Shown here: positions 32,428 to 39,749 of the stretch, piece after piece
How positions within the stretch are numbered: position 1 is the first letter of the stretch
How the letters are laid out: each line of letters begins with the position of its first letter
Assembly: GCA_003152075.1 (NCBI GenBank)
Contig: PLZG01000019.1
Span: 1-49,033 of the forward strand
Direction of reading: 5' to 3'
Length of the DNA stretch: 49,033 nucleotides
Source: a candidate division FCPU426 bacterium
GTDB lineage: Bacteria; Oederibacteriota; Muellerivitia; Muellerivitales; Muellerivitaceae
Position numbers and translations under genes: made by a program
The notes under the pieces: generated by a model
The model's input: only the letters and a program-made list of their open reading frames with translations
What the model was told of the DNA's origin: nothing
Databases searched by the model: none

Positions 32428-33290
32428 TACCGCACCCGGATATTAATTTCCACCGATTGCCCGGCCCTTAAGATCCGGTCTGGGTGGCTGTCCAGGGTGA
32501 TCTTAATGGGAATGCGCTGGACCAGCTTGATGTAATTGCCAGACGCGTTTTCCGCCGGGATCAGGGCGAACTGGGAAGCGGAAGCGTTGGTAATCTCCGA
32601 AACTTTTCCCGTCAGGGCCCCGCCTTCATCCACCTTGATATCTACGGTCTGGTCCACCCGCAATTTGCCAACGCTGGTTTCCTCGATATTTGCCGAGACC
32701 CAGGCATGGTCGATATCCGCCACCACCAGGGCCACCTGCCCGGGCTCCAGGATATTTCCCGCCACGGCGATTTTCTGGACCACTAGGCCCGCCACCGGGC
32801 TCTTTAAGAAAGTATGTTCCAGGTTGGTCTGGGCCATCTCCAGGTCGGCCTGGGCTTCCTGGTTGTTGGCCTCTGCCGTCTGAAGCTCCTGCTCGGTCGT
32901 GGCGCTTTCCCGGTAGAGGTTTTGCGCGCGTTTCACTTTGGTCAGGGTCAAATTGGCCTGGGCCATGGCACGGGTCAAACGGTCCTGGGCCATCGTGTGG
33001 TTAAGCTCGGCCAGCACCTGGCCCTGGGCCACCCGGTCCCCCTCCACCACGTTCACTTGAAGCAGTTTGCCCCCCACGCCGTCGGGCGCCACGCGCACCA
33101 AGTCCGCCGAAACCCTAGCGTCATCGGTGCCAACGAAGGGGCGCAGGTCGAACCACCAAAATAGGACGAGGGCCAAAACCACGGCCAGCGAGATGAGGCC
33201 AACTTTTTGAGCCAGGGGTGTCACCCACCAACTTTGTTTTGGAGGGTGGTGGCCTTCTGCCGACGCATGCCGGTGGGATGTGGGCGTCAT
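32427..33290 (-). CDS. emrA: EmrA/HlyD-type membrane-fusion (adaptor) protein
   Basis: 287 residues. One membrane helix (about 29-48) precedes a periplasmic part. The lipoyl halves flank a coiled-coil hairpin (about 90-165), and a beta-barrel domain follows (VVADIDHAWVSANIEETSVG). This is the adaptor that links EmrB to an outer-membrane channel. The ATG at 33290 is preferred to the one two codons upstream because AAGGAG is then at correct distance (8 bases). The leader contains one arm of the ACCACCAAG repeat (33328-33395). Confidence 0.93.
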   Translation of the reverse strand: MTPTSHRHASAEGHHPPKQSWWVTPLAQKVGLISLAVVLALVLFWWFDLRPFVGTDDARVSADLVRVAPDGVGGKLLQVNVVEGDRVAQGQVLAELNHTMAQDRLTRAMAQANLTLTKVKRAQNLYRESATTEQELQTAEANNQEAQADLEMAQTNLEHTFLKSPVAGLVVQKIAVAGNILEPGQVALVVADIDHAWVSANIEETSVGKLRVDQTVDIKVDEGGALTGKVSEITNASASQFALIPAENASGNYIKLVQRIPIKITLDSHPDRILRAGQSVEINIRVR

Positions 33291-33327
33291 AATCATTTCT
33301 CCTTAAAAATTTCTAATAAAAGTTTTC

Positions 33328-33395
33328 AACCACCAAGGTCACTAAGTTCACCAAGAAAAGCGAAGAACACAATAAAGCAAAGAGAATGTTGTTAA
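33328..33395. repeat. Single arm of the ACCACCAAG repeat
   Basis: AACCACCAAGGTCACTAAGT, then CACCAAGAAAAGCG and AAAGCAAAGAG, aligns with the left arm and core of the element at 18420-18558. No matching right arm is seen. It lies in the leader region of emrA. Confidence 0.5.
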
Positions 33396-33418
33396 ACCAA
33401 TGGGTGTTAAGCCCCGTT

Positions 33419-33787
33419 CTATCCCATGCATCTTGTCATTCCTGCCGATAAGGTGAAGGCGGTTTCCTGGCCCTGGAGCCTTTGTTTGGTCTCGCTCGCC
33501 ATATTCCCCTCCGCGACGGCCCTTCCAATGAGGTCGAACAGGAACTGGGCACCATTCGCATCGCTACCCCCCTGGGTCTCGGCGAAACATATATTGGTCT
33601 TGCCCAGGGAATAGACGCCAGGCGCCCAATCGCCCTCAGGGGCATTTTTATTCGTGATCCCGATCTTGTAGCTGTCGTCCATTCCGGGAAAGGGATGGGA
33701 CATCATAGTCGTACAGCCCCCGCTGAACAAAGAGGTCACCAACAGGAACAAGGTCACTGCGGCCTTCTTTATGAGATCGGTCCTCAT
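33419..33787 (-). CDS. Small lipoprotein of unknown function
   Basis: 122 residues from the ATG at 33785-33787, which has GGGAG 7-8 bases upstream; a reading 19 codons longer would add a basic, unlikely N-terminus. The lipobox is FSGGC near residue 25. The mature part includes DSYKIGITNKNAPEGDWAPG and a C-terminal Cys (TRCMG). No family is recognised. It is not a TolC-like channel. It lies upstream of emrA on the same strand, 128 bases away across a repeat, so cotranscription is uncertain. Confidence 0.6.
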   Translation of the reverse strand: MRTDLIKKAAVTLFLLVTSLFSGGCTTMMSHPFPGMDDSYKIGITNKNAPEGDWAPGVYSLGKTNICFAETQGGSDANGAQFLFDLIGRAVAEGNMASETKQRLQGQETAFTLSAGMTRCMG

Positions 33788-33807
33788 GATTTTCTCCCTC
33801 TTTCTTC

Positions 33808-33834
33808 GTCCACTCCGAGTCCCCGTCGTGGACA
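33808..33834. repeat. GTCC/GGAC dispersed repeat, copy C
   Basis: Read on the minus strand it is TTGTCCACGACGGGGACTCG followed by GAGTGGAC, nearly identical to copy B (8175). The arms GTCCAC and GTGGAC pair perfectly. It is 20 bases upstream of the start codon of the lipoprotein gene. Confidence 0.55.
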
Positions 33835-33887
33835 ATAATTTCACTCGATTTTACCCGCTTCACGATTGATTCCGTCGTTGAAAAGCG

Positions 33888-33919
33888 ATCAAAACGAGGC
33901 TCGTCAAAATCACTTTGAT
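33888..33919. promoter_or_regulatory. ATCAAAA inverted half-sites upstream of a sigma-54-like promoter
   Basis: ATCAAAACGA at 33888-33897 and ACTTTGAT at 33912-33919 form an imperfect inverted pair with a smaller palindrome ACGAGGCTCGT between. The half-site resembles the perfect palindrome at 39167-39200. It lies about 55-85 bases before the promoter-like site at 33971. Confidence 0.3.
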
Positions 33920-33970
33920 AGATTTACGCCCCCAACTTACTTAAAAACGGCCTTTTTTTCCTTTCGGGAT

Positions 33971-33985
33971 GAGTACGTATCTTGC
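33971..33985 (+). promoter_or_regulatory. Weak sigma-54-like promoter
   Basis: GAGTACG-TATC-TTGC matches the -24/-12 layout TGGCACG-N4-TTGC except at the first G of the -24 pair and the base before it. It continues with CTTTAATGGG, similar to the strong site at 39302. The gene for the Cys-rich mini-protein starts 42 bases downstream. Confidence 0.35.
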
Positions 33986-34027
33986 CTTTAATGGGCTGTT
34001 GATCCATCAAACTTAAAGGAATTAAAA

Positions 34028-34288
34028 ATGGAAAATTCACAAGAAGAAGCCTCGAAAAAATGCCAGTCCGGTTGCGGCTGCCAATGCCATAACAAATGCG
34101 GTATGGGTAGGATGGGCGGCTGTGGTTGTGGCGGATTTATGAAGGGGTTGTTCGTGGGCGTGGTGCTCTTCGGCCTTTTCATCTGCCTATCGGATCATTT
34201 TTGCAAGCATCGGATGGATTATTGCAATATGAACGGTTCGTCCATGATGCATAACATGCAACCCGAATCCCAAATGACGAATAAATAA
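34028..34288 (+). CDS. Cys/Met/His-rich single-span membrane mini-protein
   Basis: 86 residues. The N-terminal soluble part has seven Cys packed as C12, C16, C18, C20, C24, C32 and C34 plus His21. One membrane helix is at 37-55. The C-terminal part has C59, C66, two His and eight Met (MNGSSMMHNMQ). Such a composition suggests binding of soft metals such as copper on both sides of the membrane, but no named family is recognised. AAAGGA precedes the ATG by 7 bases. It stands alone between a sigma-54-like promoter and a short gap without a clear terminator. Confidence 0.7.
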   Translation: MENSQEEASKKCQSGCGCQCHNKCGMGRMGGCGCGGFMKGLFVGVVLFGLFICLSDHFCKHRMDYCNMNGSSMMHNMQPESQMTNK

Positions 34289-34469
34289 TTTTGTCTCAGT
34301 CGCGGGTTTCCATGGAGGAAGCTGAATAGGCAACGGCCCTTTGGTCCGGCGTTTATTTTACCCTCGGCGGCGGGGTGCGGTTTAAAAATAAAAAAACTTT
34401 TTTAAATCCGGCTTTTTCACCTATTCATCACATTTAGTTCGAAGCCAATATCGTGAGAAAAGAGCGAAC

Positions 34470-34949
34470 ATGAAAAAATTATTTTTTATTTTGATTTCAA
34501 TTCTTCTGTCGGTTCCCGTTTGGGCGGATGACCTGCACCCTGAGACATCGGACCAAGCCATCAAGGAATATCAGGATTTTTGGAAAATCGCCGACCCGGC
34601 CCAGCTGGGAAACCATGTGGTTTGGAAACTTTATGTTTTCCGTGCAGTGCCGCAAAACTCCTCGCCCGGCGCGGCCATGGAATTCATCATTGCCGGATTG
34701 ACCCCAATCCCCAAGGACGGCTATTTGGTCCGGTTAAGAATCAACCAGTTGTACAACTTCCTGCGGCCCATGCCTAAAAGGGGAGATGTGGTGGTGGTGG
34801 GAGGCCGAATCCTCAATCACCGCGAATACAAGACAATCCTCCCCAAGAAAGACGTCGAACTTAAAATACTGACCATGGATTTGGATGGGGCGGTTAGCCT
34901 GCCTCAAGAGCATATTGACCTAAAGGCCATCCCCACCGCCCGCCCTTGA
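34470..34949 (+). CDS. Periplasmic protein of unknown function
   Basis: 159 residues. A clear Sec signal peptide (1-19, ending VPVWA) precedes DDLHPETSDQAIKEY. The mature part looks like a small beta-barrel: VVWKLYVFRAV, MEFIIAGLTPI, YLVRLRI, GDVVVVGGRILNHREYKTI. The last phrase is reminiscent of OB-fold proteins, but I do not recognise a family. It is monocistronic. Downstream lies a nest of dispersed repeats. Confidence 0.65.
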   Translation: MKKLFFILISILLSVPVWADDLHPETSDQAIKEYQDFWKIADPAQLGNHVVWKLYVFRAVPQNSSPGAAMEFIIAGLTPIPKDGYLVRLRINQLYNFLRPMPKRGDVVVVGGRILNHREYKTILPKKDVELKILTMDLDGAVSLPQEHIDLKAIPTARP

Positions 34950-34983
34950 AAAAAGGATCAATCATTTCAATTTGCCCGATCGA

Positions 34984-35028
34984 GGGGGATTTAGGGGTCG
35001 AGAAAACCATCGAAAGACTAAATCCCCC
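34984..35028. repeat. GGGGGATTTA inverted repeat
   Basis: GGGGGATTTA (34984-34993) and TAAATCCCCC (35019-35028) are perfect inverted copies, followed by CTCCCTTTTTCAAAGTGGGG. This is the common class of C-run/T-run dispersed intergenic repeats. Confidence 0.6.
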
Positions 35029-35137
35029 CTGTCCTCCCTTTTTCAAAGTGGGGGAATTATTTAAAAATGCGCCGCAAAAAACACCATCTTTTTTGACAGG
35101 GGACTTAAAAGCATCTAACAAAAATCTTCGGAACAAT

Positions 35138-35205
35138 GATAAACGCTGATGAACGCCGATGAAAAAAGCTTTAATTCCTTTATTTTCTTCAAATCTGCGT
35201 TTATC
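35138..35205. repeat. GATAAACGCTGAT inverted repeat
   Basis: GATAAACGCTGAT (35138-35150) and ATCTGCGTTTATC (35193-35205) pair at 12 of 13 positions. With the repeat at 34984 it fills most of the gene-free stretch 34950-35367; the last part (35280-35350) is a further GC-rich repeat-like tract. Confidence 0.6.
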
Positions 35206-35367
35206 TGCGCCCATCCCTGTTTCAATGCCGTTGAATTTTGTTAGAAGTTCTAAGTATATAAATCCCAAAAAAGAGGCCCCTGCAGCAGATCCGCTTTGCG
35301 ATTCCTTCGCACCGCGGCGAAGGGCAGGTCTCCAGGGCAGGCAGGCCAACCGTTAACCTAGTTTTGA

Positions 35368-36471
35368 TCATTTTTTAATAAAAGGACCCACCCTGTTTCG
35401 TCCCGCGGTTTTGGCCTCGTAAAGGCTTTCGTCCGCCCTCTTGATGAGCGTCAAGGCGCTGTCGGCGTTTTCCGGGAAAGTGGCGACGCCGATACTGAGG
35501 GTGACTCTTTCCCGGTCCCTGGCCAAAGCTTCCACAGGGGGATATTCCTCCGCTATTTTTTGATTCAGCCGTTGGGCCACCACGAAGGCGCCCAGCGACG
35601 GGCTTTCGGGCAGTATGGCGGCGAATTCATCCCCGCCCATCCGGGCCACCAGGTCGATGTTGCGCAGGTCGGCGCGCAAAAAAAGCGCCAGGTACTTCAA
35701 CACTTCATCGCCCACGGGGTGGCCATGGCGGTCGTTCACCTGCTTAAAATGGTCGATATCCAGGTAAAGCAGGCTGCAGGAGCGTTTGTACCTCCTGCTC
35801 CGGGCGATCTCATCCTCCAGGTACTTCTCAAAGTGCCTTCGATTGTAAACCCGGGTCAAATGATCGGTGATGGAAAGCTGGCGGACCTGCTCGTGAAGGA
35901 GAATGGTTTCAATGGCCATCCCCGCCTGGGTCGCGAAATTCACCAAGGAACTGATGTCCTTGCGGGTCAGGTGGCGCTGGGTGAAAAGGTTGTCGACGGC
36001 CAGGACGCCGATGATTTTCTTTTTCCCCACCCGGATCGGGACGTTGGCGTTGCAGGTCACGCCCTGGTCGACGCCCGCGGCGTCCGGGAACAGCTTAAGG
36101 AGGTTGCTGGTGTAAAAATACTTCCGGTGCCCCTTCACCAGGTCGGAGAAAGTGCTGAACCCTTTCTTATCAGAGAGGGGGTCCAGGTGGTCGTACCCGA
36201 CCTCGAACCGGCCCTTGGCATCCATTCCAATGGCCCGGGCGATGTTTTTTCGGTCCGGTTCCACCAGGAATAGGCCCGCCCGGTCGTATCCCAGCCCCTT
36301 GCACACGCAGGTGACGGTGAGCTTCAGGAGATCCACGTAGGAAAGCTCGTCCCGCATGCCTTCGATTATCCGGTTGAACATCTCCAATTCTTTTCGCAGT
36401 ATCTTTTTTTCGAAGGCTTTGTCCCCCGAAGGGGCTTTCTTTTTAAGCTGCCGGGTGACGGGACGTTTCAT
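35368..36471 (-). CDS. GAF-GGDEF diguanylate cyclase
   Basis: 367 residues, soluble. A charged N-terminus is followed by a GAF-type sensor domain (about 45-195; YDRAGLFLVEPDRK, then GVLAVDN) and a GGDEF domain (about 205-365). The active site is intact: MGGDEFAAILPE near residue 278, with the product-inhibition I-site R-N-I-D exactly five residues before it, and NDRHGHPVGDEVL for substrate and metal binding. It should make cyclic di-GMP in response to a small ligand or redox signal and be feedback-inhibited. GAGGT precedes the ATG by 7 bases. Monocistronic. Confidence 0.95.
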   Translation of the reverse strand: MKRPVTRQLKKKAPSGDKAFEKKILRKELEMFNRIIEGMRDELSYVDLLKLTVTCVCKGLGYDRAGLFLVEPDRKNIARAIGMDAKGRFEVGYDHLDPLSDKKGFSTFSDLVKGHRKYFYTSNLLKLFPDAAGVDQGVTCNANVPIRVGKKKIIGVLAVDNLFTQRHLTRKDISSLVNFATQAGMAIETILLHEQVRQLSITDHLTRVYNRRHFEKYLEDEIARSRRYKRSCSLLYLDIDHFKQVNDRHGHPVGDEVLKYLALFLRADLRNIDLVARMGGDEFAAILPESPSLGAFVVAQRLNQKIAEEYPPVEALARDRERVTLSIGVATFPENADSALTLIKRADESLYEAKTAGRNRVGPFIKK

Positions 36472-36956
36472 GGGTAAACCTCATTTGAAAATAGAAGTAC
36501 GTTTATAATTTAAGGCCTATATCAAAACCCCTGAGCCGGAATTCATCTTAAAGGCGGCGCGGGTACAAGCAACGAAACAAAGGTTAAGCGGTTCGAGACG
36601 ATAAACACTTGCCAACATTGTACACTTTTAGGTTGCCCCATTAACTGCCTTTTGTTTGCCCAGGAACCCCGTCCGCGCCGAGGGGGCGGGCCTACCTCCC
36701 GTAAAAAGGATTAGCCTCAAATTTGAACGGATAATCCCTGATTTAAAATTTAAAAAATTCTGATGTCCAGCCTGAAGGTAATTCCTTAGCCTTAGGGTTT
36801 GGAACAAAGGGCCCAGTTTGACCGCCTTTTTCATGTGGCTAGCCGGCCTCCTCCCCGCATCATTCCATAGTCTTGCCATACGACGGGCTTTGATTTATCT
36901 TGCCCCTGGTTGATTCGGCTGAAATATCCGTTATTTCATTTCTAAGGAGAAGACAA
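36472..36956. other. Intergenic stretch without recognised features
   Basis: 485 bases between divergent genes. It must contain the promoters of the cyclase and cyclophilin genes. I see AT-rich patches (TTTAAAATTTAAAAAATTC near 36741) but no convincing promoter pair, RNA gene or repeat shared with the rest of the window. Confidence 0.4.
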
Positions 36957-37550
36957 ATGAGACGAGTTCTGGTGATCACGGCATTGCTGGTGTTTTGCCT
37001 GGCGGGTTCAAGGCTTTTCGCGAAGGGACCCGACTCGTCGGTCCGGGCCATCATCAAGCTGGCCAAGGGCGGCGAGATTGTCATCAAGTTTTACCCCACG
37101 GACGCCCCCCTGAGTGTGGCCAATTTCATCAAGCTGGCGAAGAAGGGTTTTTACAACGGGCTCGCTTTTCACCGGGTCGTTCCGGGTTTCGTGGCCCAGG
37201 GCGGTGACCCGAACGGGGACGGCAGCGGCGGTCCCGGATACACCATCAAGGGTGAGTTTACGGAAAACGGGGTCAACAATCCCCAGACGCACGTGAAGTA
37301 CGCGGTGGCGATGGCCCGCACGAACGTTCCCGATTCGGCGGGAAGCCAGTTCTACATCTGCCTGGAGGCCCAACCCAGCCTGGACGGCAAGTACGCGGTG
37401 TTCGGCCAGGTGGTGAAGGGAATGGAATACGTGGATCAGATCCAATTGGGGGATAAGATGGAAAAGGTGAGCATCGTGGGAGGGGCCAAGAAAAAGGCCG
37501 AAGCCACGACTGCCGCCACACCAGCGGTAGCAACCACACCGGGTAATTGA
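36957..37550 (+). CDS. Secreted cyclophilin-type peptidyl-prolyl isomerase
   Basis: 197 residues. The ATG at 36957 has AAGGAGA 7 bases upstream and gives a Sec signal peptide (1-22, ending SRLFA); a longer reading adds 19 unsupported residues. The cyclophilin domain has the catalytic block FHRVVPGFVAQGGDPNG near residue 73 and SQFYICLEAQPSLDGKYAVF near 131, with GQVVKGMEYVDQI after it. It catalyses cis-trans isomerisation of prolyl bonds and, being exported, should assist folding in the periplasm; the proline-rich exported proteins of this genome are plausible clients (inference). The C-terminus is a short Ala/Thr-rich tail. Confidence 0.95.
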   Translation: MRRVLVITALLVFCLAGSRLFAKGPDSSVRAIIKLAKGGEIVIKFYPTDAPLSVANFIKLAKKGFYNGLAFHRVVPGFVAQGGDPNGDGSGGPGYTIKGEFTENGVNNPQTHVKYAVAMARTNVPDSAGSQFYICLEAQPSLDGKYAVFGQVVKGMEYVDQIQLGDKMEKVSIVGGAKKKAEATTAATPAVATTPGN

Positions 37551-37581
37551 GTATAAAGGGACCCTGGGTGGAAAGGTTCCC

Positions 37582-38070
37582 ATGACAGATCAAAAAGAAA
37601 AAATCAAAAAAAAGGGCTCCAATATCCTTGGAGTCCTTTTTTGCGCCGGGTTGGCGCTGGGCTGGGGGGGCTGCGCCGTGGGCCTTTACCAATATCCGGC
37701 GGTGGCCCAAATGGCCGATCCCCAAGCCTCCTATCCCGCGCTACAACCCAGCGAGGTCTATTTTTTTATCTCAAAGGACGCTTTTCCCAAGGAGCTTCAA
37801 TCGGGTTTCGTGGGAACCCTCATGTCGCCCTCCAACACCCAATGGACCCGTAAGGATCTCATCCGGGAGTTTCAAAAGAAAGCCGCTGAAATCGGCGCCA
37901 ACGCCATTATTTTCGACCGAGTTCAACCGTCCAACGAGGGTTTTGGTTTCCAGATTTACCAGGCCGGTGCCAGCGCTTACCGCCTCTTCAAACAAAGCCC
38001 GTCCGAGGATGTGGATTTAAGCTCCGCCAAGTATGGAACCCAAGACCCTGACCTGAGTTTGATAAAATAA
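37582..38070 (+). CDS. Lipoprotein of unknown function
   Basis: 162 residues. A basic N-terminus (TDQKEKIKKKGS) leads into a hydrophobic stretch and lipobox LGWGGC at about 26-31. The mature part has a compact alpha/beta pattern, EVYFFIS, then IREFQKKAAEIGANAIIFDRV, reminiscent of small envelope lipoproteins in which a helix is followed by GANAII. No family is assigned. It begins 31 bases after the cyclophilin stop and may be cotranscribed with it. Confidence 0.65.
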   Translation: MTDQKEKIKKKGSNILGVLFCAGLALGWGGCAVGLYQYPAVAQMADPQASYPALQPSEVYFFISKDAFPKELQSGFVGTLMSPSNTQWTRKDLIREFQKKAAEIGANAIIFDRVQPSNEGFGFQIYQAGASAYRLFKQSPSEDVDLSSAKYGTQDPDLSLIK

Positions 38071-38147
38071 AAGCAGTCGATATTAAAAATTGAACCCCGT
38101 GAGCACCTAAGGATCGAAACAATGAATAAAGATGGCGGTATAAGGAA

Positions 38148-38909
38148 TTGATCCTCGGTTACATCTATTATCTGGTTCCTCTTATTCAAATTCTGATCGC
38201 GGTTCACGTCATCAAGACCGGCCGAAGCTGGTATTGGTTATGGATCGTCTTTGGGTTTCCCATGATTGGGGCGGCGGTTTACTTTTTCGTGGAAATTCTC
38301 CCGGACATGAGGGGACAGGGCATTGGCGGAAGCTGGGATAACTTGCTCAATGACTTTGTGCCGGGGCGGGAATTTCGGCATCTTCAAACGGCCTTTGAGG
38401 AATCCGATACGGTGACCAACCGGAAAGCCCTGGCTGGTTATTACCTTGCCCATGAGGAAGCCAACAAAGCAGTCGAATTGATCCGGGGTTGTTTAACCGG
38501 GGTATTCAAGGACGATCCCGACGTCAATTTGCGTTATGCCGCCGCCCTGGTGGAAACCGGGCAATTCGCGGAGGCCCAAAAAATCCTGGGGGAATTGGCC
38601 AAAAAACATCCAACCTACTATCTTTCCAAAAGGGAACTGTTGACGGCAAAATGCCTGGAAAACCTTGGCCAAGAATCCCAGGCCCTGGCTGCTTACGAGG
38701 ATTACGCGGGAAAGAACACTGCCGACATGGAAGGATGGTGGCTCTATGGGCGGCTTTTGGAAAAAAGCGGCCAGAAAGAAAAGGCCCGCTCCATTTATTT
38801 GGAATTGCTGAAAAAGGCAAAAACCGTCGGTTCCCACCACCGCAGGTCCCAGCGTGTTTGGGTCAAGGCCGCGAAAACCAGCCTGAAGGAACTTTTGAAA
38901 GCGGGATGA
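38148..38909 (+). CDS. PLDc_N-type membrane module fused to TPR repeats
   Basis: 253 residues. Two N-terminal membrane helices (about 2-20 and 27-49) resemble the N-terminal domain of cardiolipin synthases (PLDc_N: W-I-V-F-G-F-P-M-I-G, then YFFVE). Instead of phospholipase D domains, the remainder (about 75-253) is a TPR-like solenoid (ALAGYYLAHEEANKAVELI; AAALVETGQFAEAQKIL; WWLYGRLLEKSGQKEKARSI). It is probably a membrane-anchored scaffold. The start is TTG at 38148, the only start before the first membrane helix; an in-frame stop lies just upstream. The ribosome-binding site is poor. Confidence 0.7.
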   Translation: MILGYIYYLVPLIQILIAVHVIKTGRSWYWLWIVFGFPMIGAAVYFFVEILPDMRGQGIGGSWDNLLNDFVPGREFRHLQTAFEESDTVTNRKALAGYYLAHEEANKAVELIRGCLTGVFKDDPDVNLRYAAALVETGQFAEAQKILGELAKKHPTYYLSKRELLTAKCLENLGQESQALAAYEDYAGKNTADMEGWWLYGRLLEKSGQKEKARSIYLELLKKAKTVGSHHRRSQRVWVKAAKTSLKELLKAG

Positions 38910-39028
38910 AAAAGGCGGGGCCGATTCCCCTAAGGTATCAGCACACCAAAACCGTGGACCTCGGTTTGAAACCTCGACCCATGGAGATGTGGTGGGCGAT
39001 GTCGCCAAAAGGCCTTTTTGGTTTTAGC

Positions 39029-39057
39029 TGTCCACAGAGGGTCCCCGTCGCGGACAC
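39029..39057. repeat. GTCC/GGAC dispersed repeat, copy D
   Basis: TGTCCACAGAGGGTCCCCGT followed by CGCGGACACC. On the minus strand it reads TGTCCGCGACGGGGACCCTC, matching copies A-C and E. The outer arms TGTCC and GGACA pair, and T-runs follow on the plus strand. Confidence 0.5.
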
Positions 39058-39166
39058 CTTTTTAATCATCCTTGAAATCACAAAGCACCAAGGCGGTGCT
39101 GGTTTTATGAAAGAAGCCGGTTCACTTGCCGGATGCCCGCCCTGAACATTCCTTCCAATCGGCAGT

Positions 39167-39200
39167 GATCAAAATGATAAAACTTTTAATCATTTTGATC
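39167..39200. promoter_or_regulatory. 34-bp palindrome, candidate enhancer for a sigma-54 activator
   Basis: GATCAAAATGAT (39167-39178) and ATCATTTTGATC (39189-39200) are perfect 12-bp inverted arms around a 10-base AT spacer. It ends about 100 bases before the sigma-54 promoter at 39302, the usual enhancer position. It is too AT-rich and T-poor at the end to be a terminator. The binding protein is unknown. Confidence 0.5.
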
Positions 39201-39301
39201 GGGGTCGCGGTTCATCAAACTCATTAAATTTTAAGATCCCCGGATTAGGCCTTTTCCATTCACGAAAAGATGGTTTATGTTCCCATTTCCCTTTTTTCGC
39301 C

Positions 39302-39316
39302 AGGCACGGTCCTTGC
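39302..39316 (+). promoter_or_regulatory. Near-consensus sigma-54 promoter
   Basis: AGGCACG-GTCC-TTGC matches the -24/-12 consensus TGGCACG-N4-TTGC at every position but the first. A start near 39328 would give a leader of about 37 bases ending in AGGAGGT before the CsbD-like gene. A T-run lies just upstream and the palindrome at 39167 is a plausible activator site. Confidence 0.75.
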
Positions 39317-39364
39317 CTTATATAAGCGGGATTGTTTACGCGCAAACTTCTTCAGGAGGTAGTT

Positions 39365-39607
39365 ATGTATATTAGCGGCGGAATAGGCTTGTTAGTACTG
39401 GTAGTTGTTGTTGTTTTGATCCTTCGTTGGATGAACTCAAATAATGACAAGTTGAAAGGGTCGATCAATAGCGCCGTTGGAAGTTTAAAGAAAGGCGCTG
39501 GGAGTGTCACTGGTAACAATCACCTGGAGGCCGAAGGTTCGATCCAAAAAACAAAGGGCCGGGTCCAGAAATTAAGTGGAGCTGTTAAGGACCTATTTAA
39601 ATCATAA
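39365..39607 (+). CDS. Membrane-anchored CsbD-like stress protein
   Basis: 80 residues. An N-terminal membrane helix (about 4-23: GGIGLLVLVVVVVLILRW) is followed by a hydrophilic helical part (28-80) that resembles CsbD: DKLKGSINSAVGSLKKGAGS, then a second KGRVQKLSGAVKDL unit. CsbD proteins are small and stress-induced, with no known activity. The ATG at 39365 has AGGAGGT 5 bases upstream, so a reading 11 codons longer is rejected. Transcription is probably by sigma-54 RNA polymerase, unusual for a CsbD gene, which is classically sigma-B dependent in Bacillus. Confidence 0.75.
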   Translation: MYISGGIGLLVLVVVVVLILRWMNSNNDKLKGSINSAVGSLKKGAGSVTGNNHLEAEGSIQKTKGRVQKLSGAVKDLFKS

Positions 39608-39749
39608 GTCCGTCTGTGGGTGCCGGTCCCTTTATAGAACCCTTTTTTGTAAACCCTTTTAACAAGGATTTTCTTCCAACGAAAAATAGATAAATAGTCT
39701 TTACGATCTTATTGTAAATTCCTTTTACGATTGGTGAAATACTCAAGGC

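Noticed and set aside
33419-33787. Lipoprotein as the outer-membrane channel of the EmrAB pump
   Set aside because: It is only 122 residues and has no TolC-like helical barrel pattern.
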